Positions 55,953-64,000 of a stretch of DNA of 64,000 nucleotides are shown here, one piece after another; positions within the stretch are counted from its first letter, which is position 1, and the number at the start of each line of letters is the position of its first letter. The notes below the pieces were generated by a model. That model ran no database searches, was not told the origin of the DNA, and saw only the letters and a list, made by a program, of their open reading frames with translations. The stretch lies in NCBI RefSeq assembly GCF_900112345.1, contig NZ_FOLB01000001.1, positions 372,001-436,000 on the forward strand, given 5' to 3'. Source of the DNA: Nocardioides terrae. Lineage in GTDB: Bacteria > Actinomycetota > Actinomycetes > Propionibacteriales > Nocardioidaceae. The translations under genes were made by a program, and so were the position numbers.

Positions 55953-55974
55953 ACTGACCGAGCGGTCTGTTATA
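55953..55974. promoter_or_regulatory. Probable PaaR operator between paaA and paaZ
   Basis: A half-site ACTGACCGAGCG followed by GTCTGTTATA, containing the perfect palindrome GACCG-AG-CGGTC. As I recall it, the PaaR motif of Corynebacterium glutamicum is a 22-bp palindrome with half-site ACTnACCGnnCG; this site agrees at 13 of its 16 fixed positions. On the minus strand TATAAC (55970-55975) could be the paaA -10, so a bound repressor would block paaA and probably paaZ. TTGACA at 55977-55982 is a possible -35 for paaZ. Confidence 0.6.
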
Positions 55975-56048
55975 CCTTGACACGCGTACGCCGGGCCACG
56001 CAAGGGCGTGACGCCGTCCTGCCCGGAAGCCGAGGGATGGAGCCACCT

Positions 56049-58085
56049 GTGACTGGAATGCTGGAGAGCTACGCCGCCGGGCGCTGGTTCCGGGCCGACG
56101 ACGAGGGCCGACCCGTCCTCGACGCGGTGACCGGCGAGGAGATCAGCCGGATCAGCTCGACCGGGCTGGACCTCGGCGCGATGGTGCAGCACGCCCGCAC
56201 GGTCGGCGCGCCGGCCCTGCAGGCGCTGACCTTCCACGAGCGGGCCGCTCTGCTCAAGGCGGTCGCCAAGGACCTGATGACGCGCAAGGACGAGTTCTAC
56301 GAGCTCTCCTACTCCACCGGCGCGACCGCCCGGGACTCCGCGGTCGACATCGACGGCGGCATCGGCACGGTGTTCTCGATGGCCAGCAAGGGCACCCGCG
56401 AGATGCCCAACGACACCGTCTACCTCGACGGCGGCACCGAGCGGCTGGGCCGCGCTGGAACCTTCCTGGGCCAGCACATCTACACGAGCCGCCCCGGCGT
56501 AGCCGTTCAGATCAACGCCTTCAACTTCCCCGTCTGGGGCATGCTCGAGAAGCTCGCCCCGGCCGTCCTGGCGGGTGCGCCGACCATCGTGAAGCCGGCC
56601 GCCCAGACGGCGTACCTCACCGAGGCCGTCGTACGCCGGATCATCGACGCCGGCCTCCTCCCGGAAGGCGCCCTCCAGCTGCTGTGCGGCAGCCCCCAGG
56701 GCCTGCTCGACGAGCTGACCGTGCAGGACCAGGTCGCCTTCACGGGCTCCGCGCACACCGCCGGCCTCCTCCGCAACCACACCAACGTCCTGCACGGCGG
56801 CGTGCAGCTGGGCGTCGAGGCCGACTCCCTCAACTGCTCGATCCTCGGGCCCGACGTCGCCGTCGACGACCCCGAGTTCGACCTGTTCGTCATGGGCGTC
56901 GTCACCGAGATGACGGTCAAGGCCGGCCAGAAGTGCACGGCGATCCGGCGCGTCCTCGTGCCGCGCGACCGGGCCGACGCCGTCGCCGAGGCGATCTCCG
57001 CCCGGCTCGCGAAGGTCACCGTCGGCAACCCGCGCGCCGAGGGCGTCCGGATGGGCGCCCTGGTCAGCCTCGACCAGCGCGAGGAGGTCCGCAAGGCCAT
57101 CCAGTCGCTGCGCGCCTCTGCCGAGATCGTCTTCGGCAACCCCGACCGCGTCGACACCGTCGACGCGGACCCCGAGCGGGGCGCCTTCATCTCCCCCGTG
57201 CTGCTCAAGGCCGCCGACGGCGCCGTCGAGCCGCACGACGTCGAGGCGTTCGGGCCGGTCAGCACGCTCATCGCCTACGATGACGTCGACCACGCCGTCC
57301 GGCTCGCCGCCCAGGGCAAGGGCAGCCTGGTCGGCTCGCTCGCCACCCACGACCCCGACGTCGCTCGCCGGGTGGTCCTCGGCGCGGCACCGTGGCACGG
57401 CCGCATCCTCGTGCTGGACCGCGACGACGCCGCTGAGTCCACCGGCCACGGCTCCCCGCTTCCCGTCCTCGTCCACGGCGGGCCCGGCCGGGCCGGCGGC
57501 GGCGAGGAGCTGGGCGGCGTACGCGCGGTGCTCCACTACATGCAGCGCACCGCGATCCAGGCCTCACCCGACATGCTGACCGCGATCACCGGCCGTTGGA
57601 CCGCCGGGTCGGCGCGTAACGACGACGGCGTCCACCCGTTCCGCAAGAGCCTGGCTTCGCTGCGGATCGGCGACACGATCGCCTCCGCGCCGCGGACCGT
57701 GACCCTGGCCGACATCGACCACTTCGCCGAGTTCACCGGCGACACGTTCTACGCCCACACCGACCCCGAGGCCGCAGCGAAGAACCCTCTCTTCGGTGGC
57801 ATCGTCGCCCACGGCTACCTGGTCGTCTCGCTCGCCGCGGGCCTCTTCGTGGAGCCGAACCCGGGGCCGGTGCTCGCGAACTTCGGCGTCGACAACCTGC
57901 GGTTCCTCACGCCGGTGAAGGCCGACGACTCGATCGCCGTCACGCTGACGGTCAAGCAGATCACCCCGCGGACCAGTGCCGACTACGGTGAGGTCCGGTG
58001 GGACGCCGTCGTCGTCAACCAGGATGGCGAACCGGTGGCGACCTACGACGTCCTGACGCTCGTGAGCAAGGAGTGGACCGACTGA
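56049..58085 (+). CDS. paaZ: Oxepin-CoA hydrolase / 3-oxo-5,6-dehydrosuberyl-CoA semialdehyde dehydrogenase PaaZ
   Basis: A 678-aa bifunctional enzyme. The N-terminal NADP-dependent aldehyde dehydrogenase (residues ~1-515) has the catalytic Cys in KAGQKCTAIRR and the Glu in GVEADSLN. The C-terminal MaoC/hotdog hydratase (~535-678: ADIDHFAEFTGDTFYAHTD, GIVAHGYLVVSL) opens the oxepin ring. GTG 56049 has GGAG 6 nt upstream and gives the standard family start; ATG 56037 is possible. Divergent from paaA. Confidence 0.95.
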   Translation: MTGMLESYAAGRWFRADDEGRPVLDAVTGEEISRISSTGLDLGAMVQHARTVGAPALQALTFHERAALLKAVAKDLMTRKDEFYELSYSTGATARDSAVDIDGGIGTVFSMASKGTREMPNDTVYLDGGTERLGRAGTFLGQHIYTSRPGVAVQINAFNFPVWGMLEKLAPAVLAGAPTIVKPAAQTAYLTEAVVRRIIDAGLLPEGALQLLCGSPQGLLDELTVQDQVAFTGSAHTAGLLRNHTNVLHGGVQLGVEADSLNCSILGPDVAVDDPEFDLFVMGVVTEMTVKAGQKCTAIRRVLVPRDRADAVAEAISARLAKVTVGNPRAEGVRMGALVSLDQREEVRKAIQSLRASAEIVFGNPDRVDTVDADPERGAFISPVLLKAADGAVEPHDVEAFGPVSTLIAYDDVDHAVRLAAQGKGSLVGSLATHDPDVARRVVLGAAPWHGRILVLDRDDAAESTGHGSPLPVLVHGGPGRAGGGEELGGVRAVLHYMQRTAIQASPDMLTAITGRWTAGSARNDDGVHPFRKSLASLRIGDTIASAPRTVTLADIDHFAEFTGDTFYAHTDPEAAAKNPLFGGIVAHGYLVVSLAAGLFVEPNPGPVLANFGVDNLRFLTPVKADDSIAVTLTVKQITPRTSADYGEVRWDAVVVNQDGEPVATYDVLTLVSKEWTD

Positions 58086-58381
58086 TGCAGCGCGTCACCG
58101 TGCAGTACTTCGACCCGTCCGACGGGCCGTCCTTCGAGGCGACCTACCGCGAGCGGCACGTCCCCCTCGTCAAGGCGATCCCGGGGCTCGAGCGCTTCAC
58201 GCTCACCCGTCCGCGCGGCGGCGAGGACACCCCCTACCTGGTCGCCGAGCTGTGGTTCGCCGACCTCGACGGCTTGAAGGCCGGTCAGGCGTCGGAGGAG
58301 ATGGCCGCGACCCGCGCGGACGCCGAGACCTACGACGTGGCCCGGCGGACGATGTTCTCCGGCTCCGTGGAAGAGGTCTGA
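58085..58381 (+). CDS. EthD-domain protein
   Basis: A 98-aa dimeric alpha-beta-barrel protein of the EthD family (HVPLVKAIPGLERFTLTRPRG; AELWFADLDGLKAGQ). Its ATG overlaps the paaZ stop by one base (TGATG), so it is coupled to paaZ and precedes paaG. EthD proteins in such operons have no defined step; a small helper or an isomerase is possible. Confidence 0.85.
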   Translation: MQRVTVQYFDPSDGPSFEATYRERHVPLVKAIPGLERFTLTRPRGGEDTPYLVAELWFADLDGLKAGQASEEMAATRADAETYDVARRTMFSGSVEEV

Positions 58382-58384
58382 GGC

Positions 58385-59173
58385 GTGCCGTCGAGCCTGG
58401 TCACCCGTGACGGCGACGTCGCCACCGTGACGCTGAACCGGCCCGCCCAGCGCAACGCCCTCGACGAGACCCTCAAGACCGCGCTTCTCGCGGCGGTCAC
58501 CGAGGTCGGCGGCGACGACACGGTCCGGGCCGTCGTGCTCGCCGCCGAGGGCCCGGCCTTCTGCGTGGGGCAGGACCTGGCCGAGCACGCCGCCCGGCTC
58601 GCCGCGGACGGGGCGGAGGGCGCCTTCCGCACCGTCGAGGAGCACTACTCCCCGATCGTCGAGGCCCTCGCCACGATGCCGAAGCCGGTGGTGGCGGCAG
58701 TTCACGGCACCTGCGTCGGCGCCGGGCTCGGCCTGGCGCTGGCCTGCGACCTGCGCGTCTTCGCCGAGGACGCCACGCTCGGGACCGCCTTCACCGGGAT
58801 CGGCCTCACCTGCGACTCCGGGCTGTCGGCGACGCTGACCCGCTCGGTCGGCGAGTCCCGTGCTCGCGAGCTCGTCCTGCTCGGCACCACCTTCAAGCCC
58901 GCCGACGCCGTCGGGTGGGGCATCAGCGGTCAGGTGGTCGCCGCGGAGGAGGTCGCGTCGACGGCGGCCGCCCTGGCAGCCCGGCTCGCGTCCGGTCCCA
59001 CCACGGCGTACGCCGAGTCGAAGCGGCTCCTCGCCGCGGCGTCCCAGCTCAGCCTCGCCGAGACCCTGGCCGCGGAGGCCGAGGCCCAGGTCCGGTGCGG
59101 CGCGACGGAGGACCACCGCAACGCCGTCGACGCCTTCATGAGCAAGGCGAGGCCGACCTTCACCGGTCGCTGA
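58385..59173 (+). CDS. paaG: 2-(1,2-epoxy-1,2-dihydrophenyl)acetyl-CoA isomerase PaaG
   Basis: A 262-aa crotonase-fold isomerase that turns the ring epoxide into oxepin-CoA. FCVGQDLAEHA is the PaaG-type oxyanion loop, GTCVGAGLGLALACDLR the core, and an Asp in GLTCDSGLSA replaces the hydratase Glu, as expected for the isomerase. GTG 58385 lies 3 bp after the EthD stop. Confidence 0.9.
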   Translation: MPSSLVTRDGDVATVTLNRPAQRNALDETLKTALLAAVTEVGGDDTVRAVVLAAEGPAFCVGQDLAEHAARLAADGAEGAFRTVEEHYSPIVEALATMPKPVVAAVHGTCVGAGLGLALACDLRVFAEDATLGTAFTGIGLTCDSGLSATLTRSVGESRARELVLLGTTFKPADAVGWGISGQVVAAEEVASTAAALAARLASGPTTAYAESKRLLAAASQLSLAETLAAEAEAQVRCGATEDHRNAVDAFMSKARPTFTGR

Positions 59174-59205
59174 GCCGCACCCGGCCGGCTCGGCTCCTGG
59201 AGCAG

Positions 59206-59361
59206 GTGCGCGCCGAGCGCGACGCCGACGCGGCCCGCCGCGCCATCGTGCGCGAGCGCGCGTCGCGGTTCCATCCGCTGGTCTGCACCGACAACGGCGG
59301 ACGCTTGCTCGGGATCGTCCGCATCGAGCGGGTGATCGAGCGGCTCGCCGGAGGCGCGTGA
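59206..59361 (+). pseudogene. Remnant of a CBS-like C-terminal domain
   Basis: A short frame reading RAIVRERASRFHPLVCTDNG, GRLLGIVRIERVIERLA. This looks like the last CBS half of a larger signalling protein (for example an EAL/CBS protein), without the rest. No good ribosome site (GTG 59206 has GGAG only 3 nt away). The frame reaches back into paaG. It is either a small unknown gene or, more likely, a gene remnant. Confidence 0.35.
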
Positions 59362-59447
59362 GCCGGGCCTTCGTTTGCCCCGCGCGACCACGGGCTACCG
59401 CTTCGGGACGGAGCTGAGTTCGGAGGACCTGTGGCGGTGGCGACCTG

Positions 59448-60359
59448 ATGGGCGACCCGAGGAACGGCGCGGGGGAACGAGCGAGGCGCGTCCTGATCAC
59501 CGGCGCCTCGTCGGGCGTCGGTCGAGCGACGGCGCACCGACTGGCCGGTGAAGGCGCACGCCTGGTCCTCGCGTCGAGGTCGCAGGACGTCCTCGAGGAG
59601 GTCGCCGACGAGTGCCGGGCGCGGGGTGCCCGCGACGTGCTCGTGTGCGCGACCGACGTCGGTGAGCGAGAGGCCGTCGAGCGACTGTTCGCCGAGGCGG
59701 AGAGCAGGTACGGCGGCCTGGACGCCGTCATCCACTCGGCGGCGGTGGTCGCCTACGGGCGGTTCCAGGACGTGCCGGCGGAGGTGTTCGACCGAGCGGT
59801 CCGCACCAACTTCATCGGCACCGCGAACGTCGCGCGCTGCGCCCTGCTGATGTTCGACCGCGCCGGCGGAGGGTCGCTCGTGCTCGTCGGATCGGTGCTC
59901 GGGAAGATCGTGACGCCGCTGATGAGCTCCTACTGCGCCACCAAGTGGGGCGCCTACGGGCTGGCCCGCGTGCTTCAGATCGAGGCCCGCACCAGTCCGG
60001 ACGTGCACGTCAGCGTCGTCTCCCCCGGCAGCGTCAACACGCCGATCTACGACCAGGCGGCGAGCTACTCGGGTCACGGAGGCACCCCGCCGCCGCCCAT
60101 CGTGAGCGCCGACCGGGTCGCCGCGCGCTGTGTCGACGCGATCGACCGCCCGCGACGCGACCGCAACGTCGGGATCTTCAACGCCGTGATGGTCGCCGGC
60201 TACCGCCTGGCACCGCCGCTCTTCGACCGGATGGTCAGCCCGCTGCTCACGACGTTCGGACTGGGCCGGGCAGAGGTGGCACCCAACCCGGGCAACGTGC
60301 TCGTGCCCAACGCGGACGGCGAGGCCGTCGCCGGTCGGTGGCCGCACTTCTGGGGCTGA
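59448..60359 (+). CDS. SDR family oxidoreductase
   Basis: A 303-aa classical short-chain dehydrogenase. TGASSGVGRATA binds the cofactor (Arg in ASRSQD suggests NADP), HSAAVVAYG is the NAG-equivalent, and Ser with YCATK supplies the catalytic Tyr/Lys. A ~50-residue C-terminal extension is present. Its ATG overlaps the TGA of a six-codon frame (GTG 59431 to TGA 59448) that has a strong GGAGG site, so initiation may be by coupling. The substrate is unknown. Confidence 0.88.
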   Translation: MGDPRNGAGERARRVLITGASSGVGRATAHRLAGEGARLVLASRSQDVLEEVADECRARGARDVLVCATDVGEREAVERLFAEAESRYGGLDAVIHSAAVVAYGRFQDVPAEVFDRAVRTNFIGTANVARCALLMFDRAGGGSLVLVGSVLGKIVTPLMSSYCATKWGAYGLARVLQIEARTSPDVHVSVVSPGSVNTPIYDQAASYSGHGGTPPPPIVSADRVAARCVDAIDRPRRDRNVGIFNAVMVAGYRLAPPLFDRMVSPLLTTFGLGRAEVAPNPGNVLVPNADGEAVAGRWPHFWG

Positions 60360-60431
60360 GCGCGCTCAGGCCCAGGGGTGCGGCCGGCAAGCCACGCGTG
60401 CCCGGAACAAGCACGCTGGACGCCGTAGCGG

Positions 60432-60437
60432 GATACT
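60432..60437 (+). promoter_or_regulatory. Candidate -10 of ku
   Basis: GATACT, 7 nt before ATG 60445. First base off-consensus. It may drive ku and the abutting kyn genes. Confidence 0.35.
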
Positions 60438-60444
60438 GGTCCGC

Positions 60445-61407
60445 ATGCGAGCGATCTGGAAGGGCGCGGTCTCCTTCGGCCTGGTGAGCGTGCCGGTCAA
60501 GCTCTACGCGGCGACCGAGTCGCACGACGTCTCCTTCCGTCAGGTCCACGTGACCGACGGCGGACGGATCCGCTACCAGCGGGTCTGCTCGATCGACGGC
60601 GAGGAGGTGCCCTACTCCGACATCGCGAAGGGCTATGAGACCGAGGACGGCGAGATGGTCGTCCTCTCCGACGACGACATGGCGGCCCTGCCCTCCACGT
60701 CGAGCCGGGAGATCTCGGTCGAGAAGTTCGTGCCGAGCGACCAGATCGATCCGCTGCTGTTCGAGAAGGCCTACTACCTCGAGCCCGAGAACACTGGCAA
60801 GAAGCCCTACGCGCTGCTGCGCGAGGCGCTGCGCGAGGCAGACCGGATGGCCGTCGTCACCGTCGCCCTGCGCAACCGGACGACCACTGCCGTGCTGCGG
60901 GTGCGCGAGACCGAGAAGGGCGACGTCATCGTGCTCCAGACGATGATGTGGCCCGACGAGGTCCGCGTCCCGGACTTCTCCGTCGATCTCGAGGGCGAGG
61001 TGAAGCCGGCCGAGGTGAAGATGGCGCAGATGCTCGTCGAGACGCTGGCCGGTGACTTCGACCCCAGCGAGTTCGAGGACGACTACGCCGAGGCCGTCGA
61101 GACGATGGTCAAGACGAAGGTGGAGGGCGGCGAGGTCAAGCGCACCGAGACCTCCACCAAGTCCGCCGGCGAGGTCGTCGACCTGCTGGCAGCGCTGCAG
61201 CGGTCGGTGGCCGCCGCCAAGAAGGGCCGCGGCGAGGACGCCGACGACGCCGACGACGCCGACGAGAAGCCGGCCAGGACGAGCACCGCGAAGAAGTCCG
61301 CGGGCAAGGCCACGGCGAAGAAGGCGGCGACCAAGAAGACCGCGAGCAAGAAGACCGCCAAGAAGACGACGGCCAAGAAGGCCGCGCCGAAGAAGAAGGC
61401 CAGCTGA
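60445..61407 (+). CDS. ku: Non-homologous end-joining protein Ku
   Basis: A 320-aa DNA-end-binding protein, homodimeric ring in bacteria. MRAIWKGAVSFGLVSVPVKLY is the universal start; the core ends near residue 250. The last ~60 residues are a Lys/Ala-rich tail (AKKAATKKTASKKTAKK), which in mycobacterial and Streptomyces Ku aids DNA binding. No LigD is within the window. The stop is followed immediately by the kynB start. Confidence 0.95.
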   Translation: MRAIWKGAVSFGLVSVPVKLYAATESHDVSFRQVHVTDGGRIRYQRVCSIDGEEVPYSDIAKGYETEDGEMVVLSDDDMAALPSTSSREISVEKFVPSDQIDPLLFEKAYYLEPENTGKKPYALLREALREADRMAVVTVALRNRTTTAVLRVRETEKGDVIVLQTMMWPDEVRVPDFSVDLEGEVKPAEVKMAQMLVETLAGDFDPSEFEDDYAEAVETMVKTKVEGGEVKRTETSTKSAGEVVDLLAALQRSVAAAKKGRGEDADDADDADEKPARTSTAKKSAGKATAKKAATKKTASKKTAKKTTAKKAAPKKKAS

Positions 61408-62037
61408 TTGACCACGCTCTGGGACATCACCCCCACGGTCGACGTGGACTCCCCCGTCTTCCCCGGTGACCAGACCTACGACGCCGGCTGGACCTTCCGC
61501 ATCGGTCCGGGCTGTCCCGTCAACGTGGCCCGCCTGACGCTGTCGCCGCACACGGGCGCGCACGCGGACGCCCCGCTCCACTACGCCCCGGACGGTACGC
61601 CGGCCGGCGCGCTCGACCTGACGCCGTTCCTCGGCCCCTGCCGAGTCGTCCATGCGACCTCCGCACGCCCGCTCGTCACCCCGGCCGACGTCGCCCACGC
61701 TCTCGACGAGGCGATGCCGCCGCGGCTGCTGATCCGCACCTACGACCGCCAGCCGACCGCCTGGGACGACGACTTCGCCGGCCTCGAGGCGACCCTGCTC
61801 GACGAGCTCGGCAGCCGGGGCGGCATCCTTGTCGGCACCGACGGCGCCAGCCTCGACCCCGCCGACAGCAAGACGCTCGACGCGCACCGGGCGGCCCACC
61901 GACATGACCTACGGATCCTGGAGAACCTGTTGCTCGACGACGTTCCCGAGGGTGACTACGAGCTCATCGCGCTCCCCCTCAAGCTCGCCACCGCGGACGC
62001 CGCACCCGTCCGGGCCGTCCTCCGGGAGCTCGTGTGA
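61408..62037 (+). CDS. kynB: Kynurenine formamidase (cyclase family)
   Basis: Hydrolyses N-formylkynurenine to kynurenine. A 209-aa cyclase-fold protein with the metal motif HTGAHADAPLH (HxGxHxDxPxH, residues ~50-60). It begins with TTG directly after the ku TGA. The protein start TTLWDITPTVDVDSPVFPGD matches KynB. AAGG about 10 nt upstream is a weak ribosome site. It is followed by kynU with a GTGA overlap. Confidence 0.92.
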   Translation: MTTLWDITPTVDVDSPVFPGDQTYDAGWTFRIGPGCPVNVARLTLSPHTGAHADAPLHYAPDGTPAGALDLTPFLGPCRVVHATSARPLVTPADVAHALDEAMPPRLLIRTYDRQPTAWDDDFAGLEATLLDELGSRGGILVGTDGASLDPADSKTLDAHRAAHRHDLRILENLLLDDVPEGDYELIALPLKLATADAAPVRAVLRELV

Positions 62038-63293
62038 CGACCCGGAACGACGCCGAGAAGCGCGACGCCGACGACCCGCTGGCCCCGCTGCGCGACCTCT
62101 TCGACCTGCCCGAGGGCACGATCTACCTCGACGGCAACTCGCTCGGTGCACTCCCCCGTGCGACCGCGGCCCGGGTCCAGGAGGTCGTCACCGGGGAGTG
62201 GGGCGACGCCCTCATCGAGAGCTGGAACAGCGCGGGCTGGATCGCCCTGCCGCACCGCGTCGGCGACAAGATCGCGCGTCTCGTCGGCGCCGGAGCAGGT
62301 GAGCTGGTCGTCGCCGACTCCACCAGCGTCAACGTCTACAAGGTGCTGAAGGCGGCCCTCGGCCTGGCCGAGCCGGGCCGCGACGTGATCGTCAGCGAGC
62401 GCACCAACTTCCCGACCGACCTCTACATCGCCCAGTCGGTCGCCCGCGAGCACGGCTGCGAGCTCGTCCTGCTCGAGCCCGGCGAGCAGCCGGCCGACCG
62501 GCTCGACGAGCGCGTCGCCGTGCTGATGCTGACCCACGTCAACTACCGCACGGGCGCGATGTGGGACATGGCGGGCATCACCGCGCAGGCCCACGAGCGC
62601 GGCGTCCTCACCGTGTGGGACCTCTGCCACTCGGCCGGGGCGGTCCCCGTCGACCTCACCGGCGCCGGGGCGGACTTCGCGATCGGCTGCGGCTACAAGT
62701 TCCTCAACGGTGGGCCGGGCGCCCCGGCGTACGTCTGGGCGAGCCCGCGGCACGCGGACCGCTTCGCCCAGCCGCTGTCGGGCTGGATGGGCCACGCCGC
62801 GCCGTTCGCGTTCACGACCGACTACGAGCCCGCGCCGGGCATCGCCCGCTACGTCTCCGGCACGCCGGGCGTGATCGCCACCGCCGCGCTCGAGTGCGGG
62901 GTCGACACGCTCCTCGCCGCCGAGCCGTACGGCGGCCTCGCCGCCCTCCGCCGCAAGTCGCTCGAGCTCACCCGGCTCTTCGCCGACCTCGTCGAGGAAC
63001 GGGTCCCCGGGTTCGCGATCGAGTCGCCCCGCGACGACGAGCGTCGCGGCAGCCAGGTCTGCCTGTCCCGGCCCGAGGGCGGCTACGCGATCGTGCAGGC
63101 GCTGATCGCCCGCGGTGTGGTCGGCGACTTCCGCGTCGGGAGCGACGGCCTGCCCGACATCCTGCGCTTCGGCGTGACCCCGCTCTACACGCGCTTCGTC
63201 GACGTGTGGGACGCGGTCGAGCAGCTGCGTCAGGTGATGGAGAGCGCCGAGTGGCGCGACGAACGGTTCGACCAGAGACTGGCGGTGACGTGA
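62034..63293 (+). CDS. kynU: Kynureninase
   Basis: PLP enzyme (419 aa) that cleaves kynurenine to anthranilate and alanine. The PLP lysine is in [12 protein letters not shown] (residue ~222), with [10 protein letters not shown] supplying the pyridinium-binding Asp; the start [12 protein letters not shown] is typical. Coupled to kynB (GTGA) and to kynA (TGATG). Confidence 0.95.
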   Translation: MTTRNDAEKRDADDPLAPLRDLFDLPEGTIYLDGNSLGALPRATAARVQEVVTGEWGDALIESWNSAGWIALPHRVGDKIARLVGAGAGELVVADSTSVNVYKVLKAALGLAEPGRDVIVSERTNFPTDLYIAQSVAREHGCELVLLEPGEQPADRLDERVAVLMLTHVNYRTGAMWDMAGITAQAHERGVLTVWDLCHSAGAVPVDLTGAGADFAIGCGYKFLNGGPGAPAYVWASPRHADRFAQPLSGWMGHAAPFAFTTDYEPAPGIARYVSGTPGVIATAALECGVDTLLAAEPYGGLAALRRKSLELTRLFADLVEERVPGFAIESPRDDERRGSQVCLSRPEGGYAIVQALIARGVVGDFRVGSDGLPDILRFGVTPLYTRFVDVWDAVEQLRQVMESAEWRDERFDQRLAVT

Positions 63294-64000
63294 TGGACTA
63301 CGGCGACTACCTGCACCTCGACGAGGTGCTGGCGGCCCAGCACCCCCTGTCCGGGGAGCACGACGAGCTGCTGTTCATCGTGCAGCACCAGACGAGCGAG
63401 CTGTGGATGAGGCTCCTGCTCCACGAGCTCGACGCGGCCACCGTGGCCGTGGCCGGCGACCAGCTGCCGTTCGCCTTCAAGACGACCGCCCGGGCGTCGA
63501 AGATCATGGAGCAGCTCGTCCACGCGTGGGACGTCCTGGCCACGATGACACCGACGGACTACAGCAAGTTCCGCGACGTCCTCGGCTTCGGCAGCGGCTT
63601 CCAGTCCTGGCAGTACCGGTGCATCGAGTTCGCCCTCGGTAACAAGAACGCGCGCTGGGCGGACTCCGTCTCGGGGCCGCACGCCCAGCAGGACACGCGG
63701 CTCTCAGCCGTACGCCAGGCGCTGGAGCGGCCCTCGCTCTACGACGAGGCGCTGCGCCTGCTCGACCGACGCGGCTTCTCGATCCCCGAGTCGCGGCTCG
63801 ACCGCGACTGGACGCAGCCCTACGAGGCCGACGACCAGGTCGAGCACGCCTGGCTGGAGGTCTACCGCGAGCCCGAGAAGCACTGGGACCTCTACCAGCT
63901 CGGCGAGGAGCTCACCGACCTCGAGGACGCCTTCCGGCTGTGGCGGTTCCGCCACGTCTCCACCGTGCAGCGGATCATCGGCTCGAAGACCGGCACCGGT
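63293..64000 (+). CDS. kynA: Tryptophan 2,3-dioxygenase (3' end outside window)
   Basis: Haem enzyme that opens the indole ring of tryptophan, giving N-formylkynurenine. 236 codons are visible of about 280. [41 protein letters not shown] and [15 protein letters not shown] are diagnostic; the distal His is in the VQHQ segment, and the proximal His should lie near the visible [13 protein letters not shown] stretch. The window ends in frame within the gene. Its ATG overlaps the kynU stop by one base. Confidence 0.95.
   Translation, partial: MDYGDYLHLDEVLAAQHPLSGEHDELLFIVQHQTSELWMRLLLHELDAATVAVAGDQLPFAFKTTARASKIMEQLVHAWDVLATMTPTDYSKFRDVLGFGSGFQSWQYRCIEFALGNKNARWADSVSGPHAQQDTRLSAVRQALERPSLYDEALRLLDRRGFSIPESRLDRDWTQPYEADDQVEHAWLEVYREPEKHWDLYQLGEELTDLEDAFRLWRFRHVSTVQRIIGSKTGTG

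Noticed and set aside
60356..60369. Palindrome CTGAGCGCGCTCAG as terminator of the SDR gene
   Set aside because: No loop, and it covers the stop codon; too short to claim.

Overview
The window is very GC-rich, densely coded DNA from an actinobacterium, most likely of the Nocardioidaceae (Nocardioides-like). Supporting signs are GTG/GTGA translational coupling, many probable leaderless genes (a TANNNT hexamer 5-8 nt before the start codon), an acyl-CoA carboxylase with a small epsilon subunit, mycothiol-type proteins, a DUF222/HNH (13E12-type) gene, and dispersed palindromic repeats that begin GGTCGAGTA and end TATCGAGACC. I found no rRNA, tRNA or CRISPR array. No stretch above 300 bases lacks a gene; the largest gaps are 11067-11288, 26990-27177, 36845-37028, 9315-9495 and 40516-40686.

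Layout. 1-3.0 kb: the end of a PaoABC-type molybdenum aldehyde oxidoreductase operon. 3.0-7.4 kb (minus): purK-purE, a stand-alone winged-helix regulator, a class III adenylate cyclase, a PH-domain membrane protein and birA. 7.4-9.3 kb: a biotin-dependent acyl-CoA carboxylase beta subunit plus epsilon subunit, divergent from birA. 9.5-10.8 kb: a DUF222/HNH endonuclease. 10.8-15.4 kb (minus): a small membrane protein, an FMN-dependent glutamate-synthase-like gene broken by an in-frame TGA, small proteins and an FAD monooxygenase. 15.5-18.3 kb: a DUF885 metallopeptidase and a YcaQ-like winged-helix protein. 18.3-24.3 kb (minus): metG, a secreted PGRP amidase, thiol-related enzymes and a CHAP cell-wall protein. 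24.4-27.2 kb: pepN followed by a cluster of dispersed repeats.

27.2-34.5 kb: small membrane proteins, an MscS channel, OsmC, a truncated haemoglobin, a secreted-protein / membrane-protein / ECF sigma factor module, a double-hotdog thioesterase, a thiolase and a MarR regulator. 34.6-36.8 kb (minus): ettA and ssb. 37.0-40.5 kb (minus): a rhodanese gene translationally coupled to an osmoprotectant-type ABC importer. 40.7-45.2 kb (minus): a PrsW intramembrane protease coupled to two large membrane GTPases. 45.3-48.7 kb (plus): aminopeptidase P, two small enzymes and a TetR regulator.

48.7-59.2 kb is a near-complete phenylacetate degradation locus. paaABCDE-F-H-I-K runs on the minus strand, and paaZ, an EthD protein and paaG run divergently. 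A palindrome resembling a PaaR operator lies between paaA and paaZ. Phenylacetate is activated by PaaK, epoxidised by PaaABCE(D), ring-opened by PaaG/PaaZ and shortened by PaaF/PaaH, with PaaI as rescue thioesterase. The terminal thiolase PaaJ is not in the cluster; the thiolase at 32.8 kb could serve. 59.2-64 kb (plus): a gene remnant, a short-chain dehydrogenase, the NHEJ protein Ku, and, directly abutting ku, the tryptophan-to-anthranilate genes kynB-kynU-kynA (kynA cut by the window end).
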